Part shown: piece after piece, positions 55,873-64,000 of the stretch
How the letters are laid out: every line of letters begins with the position of its first letter
How positions within the stretch are numbered: the stretch's first letter is position 1
Assembly: GCF_964204645.1 (NCBI RefSeq)
Contig: NC_134034.1
Location: forward strand, 6,319,414 to 6,383,413
DNA: 64,000 nucleotides
Direction of reading: 5' to 3'
Source: Tubulanus polymorphus
Taxonomy: Eukaryota; Nemertea; Palaeonemertea; Tubulaniformes; Tubulanidae
Notes under the pieces: model-generated
What the model saw: only the letters and a program-made list of their open reading frames with translations
Told to the model about the DNA's origin: nothing
Database searches by the model: none
Translations under genes and position numbers: made by a program

Positions 55873-57345
55873 TAGTCCACTTGGGAATTTAGTCCCAGCG
55901 GGCTATTGCGTTCACTTTTCGTCCGTCGTCCATCCGTAGACGGAATCTAGCTATTTTGCTAAGTTTTGAAGACGCTTCAAGGTAATGTCTTGATATTTGG
56001 TTAATACATGTATCTACCCTAGACACATCTTCAGCCCAAAAACTGGCCCTGTCAGAATCAAGATGACCGACTGGCAGCCATTGTTGTTCGCCAAAATCAG
56101 CACTTTTTACATGTTTTTGAAATTTTTTAGGGAAATTTTGAAGACGCCTTGATCTTTCGTATATATTTGTAAATTTTAAAATTTAACGCCCCTCAGAGTG
56201 TCTGAGACAGAAAATCACACTGGAATTTATGAAAAGTCACAGATGGTTTTAATGCTGGACACCAAATATTACAATAAATCTATCAACGAAAACTGGGCGA
56301 ATGGCTCAGTTACTATGATGGTTGTCCATTTTTTGAAAAAACTGACGACGACCTACGCACTGGAGAGAATGAATGCATGAACACTTACATGCAGATTTTT
56401 TAGAAAATAAAGCGAGACGATTTTGAAGCGTAAAATCTATTTTGATGAAATCAAATGGTTTTGATGAAATCAAATGGGACATATAAGATATTTTACAAGC
56501 AACAGCGCCGAGGCGGCGCGGCGCGTAGTGAGAAGAACATGCCTCAACATGTGGCTTAGTTGTAGTTTTCCAGGAAACCAGGTACTAGGCACTTGGCCAG
56601 GGATATGAATACATTATCACACTCACGTTGAGGCTGACTATCACCGCTACATAAGACTTTGATGTGTTACCTTTACTCAGCTCAAAGAAAATCCTACTAG
56701 ATATATATGACACAATATCAATGATGCAGTCAACAAAAATGTATATAAACTTCATTTGTACATACATTTATTGATGATCCACAGATGCTAAACAAACTTT
56801 ATTGATCAGAGACACGTGCCATATGCAGCGCGCGCTCGTAGATACTGATAGTAGGCTCCGAACGCTGAGCTGCCAATCATTGTAGAGACCGCCGTTATCT
56901 TAGAAGTTGGCTACGTTCCAACTACTAGAACATTTCACGCATCCGATTTCACAACTTTGTCGGCACACGGTGATTTAGCTTCCCGTAAATTACGCATACC
57001 ACAACAAAACCGAAAAAAAATTTAAGCAGGGCAGTAAAAACATTAGGCAGGGCGGCATTAAATTTTAGCAGGGCGACTCGCCCTGCTAAAACAGCCCATA
57101 GAGAACACTGCTTTTAAGTGTCCAAAAATGTCAATTTTGGCCCGAATTCTGAGTCCTGTAGCTTCCTACTGGTTTGCCATTTCTCATTGCAATTGCTGAT
57201 GGGTATTCTTTGGAAAGGGTTGTTTTAAACCTGAGACCGGTATTTTTGATCAGCCAATTATGATGTCATTGGCGGTTATCTTGGTGTCATCAGTACTCAT
57301 TGGTAGGTGGGAAAAAGTTTTTCGACATTATATTGACATATAACT
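55873..57345 (+). repeat. Interspersed repeat family R1, copy B, with internal replacement
   Basis: Begins at a hairpin-like CTTGGGAATTTAGTCCCAGCGG and runs through TCTACCCTAGACACATCTTC to about 56,170. It then resumes at about 57,112 (TGTCAATTTTGGCCCGAATT) to 57,340. The intervening 0.94 kb is absent from copy C and contains GCAGGGCG repeats near 57,024-57,095. No gene. Confidence 0.7.
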
Positions 57346-57527
57346 GGCTATAATATGACTGGCTACACACCCACTGCTGCTGTTGGTCTCCTTACCGGTG
57401 GCAATGAAATGCCGTCGGTGAATTTATTTCTATTATTGCCGTAGGTGATATGAATAACCCGCGGCACACCTGGTTCACAATATAGGTCAGCCGTCAATCA
57501 CCCGCAGTTCTTGACGCTGCATTATAA

Positions 57528-58301
57528 GGCTGGCTTATGTCGACAAGCAACGCGACGCCTACCGACGCAACTGGGTTTATCGCCGATTAGCGGCCTACGA
57601 GAGGCCGCCAGTTGCTCCTCAATCGGTTCGACATAAGCCGGCTTGCGGCGGCAACGCAACGCCTACCGACTCGTCGCAAGCCGTATCCGGCTAGTTGCCC
57701 ATGTTCTACTCCGGCCTACGGTAGGTGGGCAGTTGCTTTCGATCACAGCCGACATAAGCTCATCTGCGACGCGACGGAACTGAGCGCAGGGGTTCCAGCC
57801 AATGAGAGACCACATATACATAGTTAAAATTATCACCGCTAGTTAGTCATTCGTAATTAGTCATAAACTTTCAAATTCAAGTTAAAAGTAAACCAAACCT
57901 TCAGCACAGCAGAGGACTGGACCGAAGATCTAGAAACGAAATTGGTAGAATTATGGTGTGAGCGGCCATCTTTATAGATGTCGCTAGCACGTTGTATTCA
58001 AAACAGAATCAGAAAGATCAAAGTCTTAAAGAAATAGCTTTTCTAATAGAAATATATTTCCTAATAATTCAAATTTATTCGCAAAATGCTTATCACGTGA
58101 CCATTTGAGCCGTTGCAGTTGCCAGTAATCGTAACCGACATAAGCAGGGAAGCAACTGGGAGGATCTCGTATCCCGATAGTCGGCCTCAGTTGCTGCGAA
58201 TCGGAGCGCAGTCGACATAAGCTGGGCTGGGATCGCGGTTGTTCTCAGTTGCATCGGTAGGAGTCGGTAGGCGTCGCGTTGCTTGTCGACATAAGCCAGC
58301 C
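57528..58301. mobile_element. 774-bp non-autonomous DNA transposon, TSD TATAA
   Basis: Perfect inverted termini of about 39 bases begin GGCTGGCTTATGTCGACAAG. Identical flanks TATAA lie at 57,523-57,527 and 58,302-58,306. Subterminal GACATAAGC / GCTTATGTC motifs recur in both orientations, likely transposase sites. There is no transposase inside; the short ORF at 57,612 is not credible. Perfect ends suggest recent movement. Confidence 0.92.
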
Positions 58302-58309
58302 TATAAAAT

Positions 58310-59060
58310 ATAAATTAGCGCTGCCACTTGACCTGTTTATCTAACTTCAGTCAGAGCTCCATCCAGATTTACTGATAAAAACAATGCCCAGCATACATCT
58401 ATAAGAAATACGGGCGGCGTCAGCAGTGAGCCGTGCGTGTGTCTGTGTATATAGGTTTCAATAATCGCATGTATACAACAGTCACGGGGATGAATAGACA
58501 CATCAGCTCGGCGACTATTGTGCTTCGTGTTTTTCAGCCTCTTACATCCTCAATTAAGACAAACGAATTGACAAATCAGTGAATTAAATTATCTGACGAA
58601 GGGTAATTGGGCGAGTTTCATTAGATCTAACTTATGTATTTTTAGGCTAAAAACTGCCATTGGCTTAAATTCAGCATTATCCCCTTCAAATTTGTTTAGT
58701 TTGGAATGGTTTTATCTTTTATTAATTTTATGATTTATTACTAGGCCTACCTTGAACCTAATTTGTATCACATCTTAATAAAATAAGTATCTTTGTTGTT
58801 CTGGATTCTCTCACTCTTTCTATTTAATCAATAACTGACATTGTATTATTTAAGTACCCCTAGCATGCCTTTAATTAGTTTTTAGTTTGTAACTCTTTTA
58901 TTCCTTTTATTCTACCCCTGTGTAGAATATTATTTAGAAGTTTTATTCATTCTGTGTCAAATTTTTTGCCGTGGGTTTTTCGATTTACGGAGGCAAATTG
59001 GGATTCTAAAATGCTGATGGTCTTTGGTAAAATGCTCTTGCTCCAGGTCTGATTTTCCCA
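58310..59060. other. No gene recognised
   Basis: AT-rich unique-looking sequence without domains, RNA signatures or strong repeats. Confidence 0.4.
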
Positions 59061-59074
59061 AATTCGAGGCCTGC

Positions 59075-59500
59075 TGTATGGTCACCAGGGGGCGTTGAAT
59101 AGTAGAATAACCTAGTATTTCCTTATTATATTGGTACCTAGGCATATTTTGTTACCATGATCAATTGCAAAGTTGTAGTTCATGACATGTTCTATCATTG
59201 TGGTGAGTTACAAGGTTATTGGGTTTTGAATATGGTCACCAGGGGGCATTGAATAGTAGAATAACATATATTTTCGTATTAGATTGGTGACAAGGCATAT
59301 TTTGTTTTCACAATCAATTACAAAGTCGTAGCTGCTGACATGTTCTATGATTGTGGTGAGTTTCAAGGTCATTGGTTTTTGTATATGGTCACCAGGGGCG
59401 TTGAATATTGAAATTGTTAGAATGTTGAGCATTTGAAACCACTTCTTAAGGAGGCATGGTGTCCCTGGACCCCTAGTTAGTTTTATGATATATAGGGTAC
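59075..59500 (+). repeat. Tandem ~155-bp repeat units (GGTCACCAGGGGGC)
   Basis: GGTCACCAGGGGGC-GTTGAATAGTAGAATAAC units at about 59,079, 59,234 and 59,387, each followed by GGCATATTTTGTT and TGACATGTTCTATxATTGTGG. The same unit occurs at 61,860-62,220 and, inverted, at 20,139-20,290. Confidence 0.8.
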
Positions 59501-59649
59501 GGTCAAATTGTGGAAGTAAGTACTTTGCCATATGGGCCTACGGCTAAATATCCATTTCTAATAGGCCTATAAGATATTGCGCTTTGATCGATGCATCATT
59601 TGTTCATTAGGAAACTTGATTCAGCCCTTGTTTTTACGTTGGAGACTAT

Positions 59650-59776
59650 GGGCCAGTTGCTCAAAAGTTGGTAAAAGATAACCATCCGTTAAATACCATA
59701 GTAACAATGAAATTTCAATTGTCACCATATCAGCTATCCACTAGTTAACTCTAACCAACTTTTGAGCAACCGGCCC
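59650..59776. mobile_element. 127-bp MITE
   Basis: Ends GGGCCAGTTGCTCAAAAGTT and its reverse complement (AACTTTTGAGCAACCGGCCC, one mismatch), with further inverted similarity inward. No coding capacity. Confidence 0.85.
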
Positions 59777-61177
59777 CATATAGGTAGGCCTATTGTATGT
59801 AGTAAAAATCCACAGGGACTTGTCACATTGATAGTGAAAACCAGTATCAATGACCAACCCAATATCCTTGTATAGGAAAAACAAGGATGGCAACTAACTG
59901 ACTTATCGTCAATCTGAAAATTACCTCTCCACTTCAATCGCCTGGAATTCTATGTCTGCTATTCTTCCATTTCCAGCATCCAGCATTGTTGTTTTCTACT
60001 GACTTTGCCGAGCGGCGGTCATATGAAATGGTCCAACTTTTCAATTCTTTTATAAAAAATTGCCCGAAATGTTCCTTTCAAATAGCCTCGAAAAGCCTGA
60101 AATTCAGACTGGCCTGGAAGCTATGAACCATGTCTAGCATGATATTTCAGTATTTGGTGTTAAGGCATTTTTGGTTGGCCTTCCACAATCAATTGCTTAA
60201 TTGTTGCTCATGTCATGATTGTTGCTCATGTCAATTTGATTATATTGAGTGTCCAGGTCATTGGTTTACCGGTATGTTGAATATTTGTCGAGCATTTGAC
60301 CAAGTGGGCATTTCTTCATTCCTTATATTTAACCTATTATTTTACCTAACATTCAGAATTATGCACCAGTCAATGGAAGTCCCGTCCTACGGGGGCTGGG
60401 AAAGGAAAATTAGCGACCCATAGCACCGAACAGAGGTGATCCAGAAAAAAAAAAAGAATAGATCGCATACCGGTAACAGCGCAGCTTTTGCCACTAGTCC
60501 TTGTGTACGGACCCAATCCACAGCGTCAAATAGCGCCGATGTCCTCTCCCACAATGTCGACCCATAGCGATTCACAGCGCTAGCTAGTGCCATCTTCAAC
60601 CACAAACTTTTTATTTCCATAAATTCATATTTTTACCGTTTTTAAGAGCTCAATGAGATCACTTTTTTCAAACATTGGTTTGTAATATTTTTCTGATGAT
60701 ATCATTAAATCTTGACAAATCGTACTAAAAGTAAAATGTGTTTTCGTACTGAAAAGTGTTAATGAATAAATCTTGAAATGATTATGAAATTGTATAAATT
60801 TTAATGGAGAAAACTATGCTGAATACATGCTAAAGCTTTTTACAGTAAACCTCGCACAAGTCGGATCATTTGGGACCAGGCAAGCAAAAAAAATCTGAGT
60901 TAGAAAAAATCCGACTATGGGCAAGTCGGCTTTTTTACTTTTTAGCTCCGCTGTGATGGAAGGAGCTAATGGGTTAGTGTGTGAGCCGTCGTTGTCCGTC
61001 TGTTTGTTCGTACGTGTGTCTGTCAACTTTCTCTTCAAATCGCTCCTAGTCCTACATTTTTTCAGAGTTTCCATTTCTTCAAATCGCTATTTTTCCTACA
61101 GTTTTAATCAGATCAATTCCAAATTTAGTGTGAATGTTCTATGGACCTAGGCCTATAAAGTCAATGAGCAATTTTTA

Positions 61178-61770
61178 GCCCACTTGGGACTTTAGTCCCA
61201 GCGGGCTATTGCATTCACTTTTCGTCTGTCCGAAGACGGAATCCAGTTATTTTGGGAAGTTTTGAAGACGCTTCAAGGTAATGTCTTGACATTTGGTTTA
61301 TAAATGTATCTACCCTAGACACATCTTCAGCCCAAAAACTGGCCCTGTCAGAATCAAGATGGCTGACTGGCAGCCATAGTTGTTCGTCAAAATCAGCACT
61401 TTTTACACTTTTTGAGGGAAATTTTGAAGACTCTTGAAAAAATAACCTTGGTCTTTCGTATATATTTGAATCCCCCAAGGACCCATCACCATAAGAAAAA
61501 TTTGGTCGATTGGACTCAAGATGGCTGTCCTATGACCTTTTTACTGCCCAAAAATTGTCAATTTTGGCCCAAATTCTGAGTCCTGTAGCTTCCTACTGGT
61601 TTGCCATTTCTCATTGCAATTTGTGATGGGTATTCTTTGGACAGGGATATTTTATACCGGAGCAAGGTATTTTTGATCGACCAATTATGACGCAATTGGC
61701 GGCCATCTTGGTATCATCTTGGTATCATCAGTACTCATTCGTAGGTGGGAAAAAGTTTTTCCACATTATT
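61178..61770 (+). repeat. Interspersed repeat family R1, copy C
   Basis: Starts at a hairpin AGCCCACTTGGGACT-TT-AGTCCCAGCGGGCT. Shares TCTACCCTAGACACATCTTC, GGCCCTGTCAGAATCAAGAT and TGTCAATTTTGGCCC with copies A and B. Confidence 0.75.
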
Positions 61771-62279
61771 TTGATACCTAAGCATATTTTGTTACCACAA
61801 TCAATTGCAAAGTTGTAGCTCATGACATCGTCTATGATTGTGGTGAGTTTTAAGGCTATTAGTTATTCTATATGGTCACCAGGGGGCATTGAATAGTTGA
61901 ATAACTTAGTATTTCCTTATTAGATTGGTATCTAGGCATATTTTGTTACCATGATCAATTGCAAAATTGTAGTTCATGACATGTTCTATGATTGTGGTGA
62001 GTTTCAAGGTCATTTGGTATTGCATATGGTCACCAGGGGGCGTTGAATAGTAGAATAAGTTAGTATTTCCATATTAAATTGGTAACGAGGCATATTTAGG
62101 CATATTATGTGATCACAATCAATTACAAAATCGTAGCTGCTGACATGTTCTATGATTGTGGTGAGTTTCAAAGTCATTGGTTTTTGTATATGGTCACCAG
62201 GGGGCATTGAATATTGAAATGGTTAGATTGTTGAGCACTGGAAACCACTTCCCAAGTGTGCATGGTGTCCCAGGACCCC

Positions 62280-62900
62280 TAGTTTGGATTCGTCCCCCTG
62301 GGGGTGGAGTTTCTATTATTTTCAAATCGCTACTCGTCCTACAGTTTTAATCAGATCAATTCCAAATTTGGTATGAATGCTCTATGGACCAAGGCCTATG
62401 ATGTCACTGAGTCATTTTTTTATTCGTCCACCAGGGGGTGCCCCTGGGGGTGGAGTTTCTATTTCTTCAAATTTCTATTAGTCTTACAGTATAATCTGAT
62501 CAATTTCAAATTTGGTATGAATGTTCTCTGGACCAAGGCCTAGAAAGTTACCGAGCCATTTTTTATGGATTCGTCCCCCAGGGGGGCGTCCCTGGGGATG
62601 GAATTTCTTCAAATTGCTACTTGTCCTACAGTTTTAATCAGATCAATTCCAAATTTGGTATGAATGTTCTATGGACCCATGCTTATGAAGTAACAGAGCC
62701 ATTTACGGAGTTACGGAGCCATTTTTTTGGATTCATCCCCCAGGGGCGCCCCTGGGGGTGAAGTTTCTATTTCTTCAAATTGCTACTAGTCCTACAGTTT
62801 TAATCAGATCAATTCCAATTTTGGTATGAATGGTTTATGGACCAATGCCTATGAAGTACAGAGCCCTTTTTGGATTTGGCCAAAAGGGGACACCCCTAGG
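62280..62900 (+). repeat. Tandem ~150-bp units (ATTCGTCCCCCAGGGG)
   Basis: Four diverged units, each with GATTCGTCCCCCAGGGGG-like start, GGGGGTGGAGTTTCTATT, CTACAGTTTTAATCAGATCA and TTTGGTATGAATGTTCTATG. A fifth, older unit lies at 61,030-61,170. Confidence 0.8.
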
Positions 62901-62939
62901 TATGCAGCTTCTATTTCTTCAAATTACACAGCGGAGCTA

Positions 62940-63585
62940 TATAAGCCGATAGGCACCTTGTTTAGTAAGATATCGGATATGGCCATAGAAAAACGTCACT
63001 GAATGGAATAAAAATAAAACATGAAAATGAATAAAACTGATGTGTTTATTTATTCACTATTTCAACATAATATCCTGGTTATGATGAAGCCTATTTTTAA
63101 CATCTAAAAGAATATAGTGTAATTTTATACATGATTAATAAATGATCGGACTTTGAGACAATGATTTGAATGGAGTATTTATATTTTGGGATCACACTTT
63201 ACACTACAATATAGGCGAGTTTCCGACTAGTAAAATTCCCCGTATACCACGACGATCTGTAACGCACAATTCCCCGCATACTTAAGCGATCCTTAGCGGA
63301 GGAATCCCCGTGTGTAGGTGATCCATAGCGTTACGGCAGCAATAGAAATAACGTTACCGGTAGCGGGGAAAAAGTCCCGATTGAGCGATCCAAGCGCCTG
63401 CGCTAATTTTCGTTTCCCGGCACCCGGGAATGAAAGGGGACTTTCATTGACTGGTGCATTAGGTTGTCATTAGATGATGGTGAACTTTACACAAAGAAAA
63501 TGCTTGAAATGCGGCGGTCATATTATGTAATAGGCTAGCGGCAAGCGAACAGCCCTATACTTTTTGTGCCCTATGGACATTTTAG
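62940..63585. other. No gene recognised
   Basis: AT-rich then moderately GC sequence, possibly upstream region or intron of the SAP-domain gene that follows. Confidence 0.35.
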
Positions 63586-63703
63586 ATTGCCGAGTTAAAG
63601 AAGGAATTAAAAGAACGTGGTTTATCAATGAGTGGTAATAAAAGTGATCTTCAGGAACGATTAAGAATTAGTATCGAAGAAGCTGGAGAAGTGAATGATG
63701 CAG
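63586..63703 (+). CDS. Exon encoding a SAP domain (partial gene)
   Basis: An acceptor-like TTTTAG precedes IAELKKELKERGLSMSG-NKSDLQERLRISIEEAGE and a GTAAGC donor follows at 63,704. The pattern L-K-x-E-L-K-x-R-G-L-x-x-x-G-x-K-x-x-L-x-x-R-L is the SAP DNA/RNA-binding helix-loop-helix found in many nuclear proteins. The frame is closed upstream by TAG of the acceptor, so an earlier exon supplies the start. The remaining exons lie beyond the window or are not recognised. Family membership cannot be decided from one exon. Confidence 0.65.
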
Positions 63704-63829
63704 GTAAGCATGTAAAGCTATGTGCGGCTAAGTATAAATCGTCTTATACCCACTCTGGGTAAAGCTCCTTGAAGGCTACTGCCACTTCTTGTCCACTAGG
63801 GCATCGATCTATGTATAGTGCAAATCAAG

Positions 63830-64000
63830 TTTTGGAAAGTCTTGATAGAGTTGCAATGAATTATCTTAGTATTTAGTTTAGCCTATAGCCTACATGTCTC
63901 CTATCCACATCTGCAGCCCAAAATTTCTAGAAAAATATAATTACTGGCTTGCAACCATCATTATTGTTTGCCAAAATCTAGCTTTTTTTCATATTTTTAG
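63830..64000 (+). repeat. Diverged copy of repeat family R1
   Basis: AGTTTTGGAAAGTCTTGATAG..., TCTCCTATCCACATCTGCAGCCCAAAA and TTTGCCAAAATCTAGC align by eye with R1 copies B and C at reduced similarity. It runs to the window edge, probably within the intron of the SAP gene. Confidence 0.5.

Larger units (their letters stand above)
60944..62938. mobile_element. 2.0-kb non-autonomous element with 12-bp inverted ends
   Basis: AGCTCCGCTGTG at 60,944 and CACAGCGGAGCT ending at 62,938; with the adjacent bases these can be read as TA-flanked. The body is entirely repeats: R1 copy C at 61,178-61,770, CACCAGGGGGC units at 61,770-62,260, and ~150-bp tandem units to the right end. No ORF. Confidence 0.6.

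Noticed and set aside
57612-57827. 71-codon ORF inside the 774-bp transposon
   Set aside because: The element is non-autonomous and repeat-like; the ORF has no domain and overlaps subterminal motifs.

Overview
This is a eukaryotic window, almost certainly from a marine invertebrate animal. It has GT-AG spliced genes, dense DNA-transposon and retrotransposon relics, FLYWCH/MULE, pogo-type and Maverick (Polinton) elements, CHH-rich microsatellites and foldback elements. The exact phylum cannot be read from the sequence. No rRNA gene, convincing functional tRNA gene, operon or CRISPR array is present. Only one gene looks fully intact: a 14-exon pogo/Tigger-type gene at 39,211-42,948 (-). A short SAP-domain exon near the right edge is the only hint of an ordinary host gene.

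Layout. 1-5,008: right half of a decayed Maverick (copy 1) with a membrane protein, capsid-like protein, chromodomain integrase, packaging ATPase, two small unknown proteins and a minus-strand 'GHH' protein just inside the terminal repeat. 5,009-7,190: no gene. 7,190-9,780: gypsy-type LTR retrotransposon (gag with two zinc knuckles, protease, start of RT). 9,781-11,590: a third Maverick fragment, minus strand, including a minor-capsid-like gene. 11,600-15,500: gypsy integrase, an extra zinc-finger ORF and an LTR-like promoter. 17,544-24,637: a MULE DNA transposon carrying a PHD+OTU gene and a MULE transposase. 24,660-26,669: minisatellites with a 412-bp direct duplication. 26,975-29,233: a non-autonomous element with a 9-bp target duplication, nested in a foldback element. 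30,441-43,841: Maverick copy 2, bounded by inverted termini and a perfect 6-bp target duplication. 44,229-45,848: truncated PHD-FLYWCH-MULE gene. 45,900-64,000: non-coding, with MITEs, foldback elements and minisatellite-like repeat families.

The most striking feature is in Maverick copy 2. Its long protein-primed family B DNA polymerase is split by an intein placed inside the catalytic motif C (between Asp and Thr of Y-F-D/T-D-S). The intein has recognisable splicing blocks and two LAGLIDADG-type homing-endonuclease motifs. The same element encloses the intact 14-exon pogo-like gene between its core and its right terminus. Every Maverick-type gene whose start is visible begins at a (T)ATAAATG-like motif that places the initiator directly at the start codon, resembling poxvirus late TAAATG elements.

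Maverick genes appear to form a virus-like set: polymerase, integrase, ATPase, capsid and penton candidates, and small accessory proteins, with the polymerase and GHH genes firing inward from the terminal repeats. All copies are damaged to some degree. Much of the damage in copy 2 lies in homopolymer A tracts and could be sequencing error.
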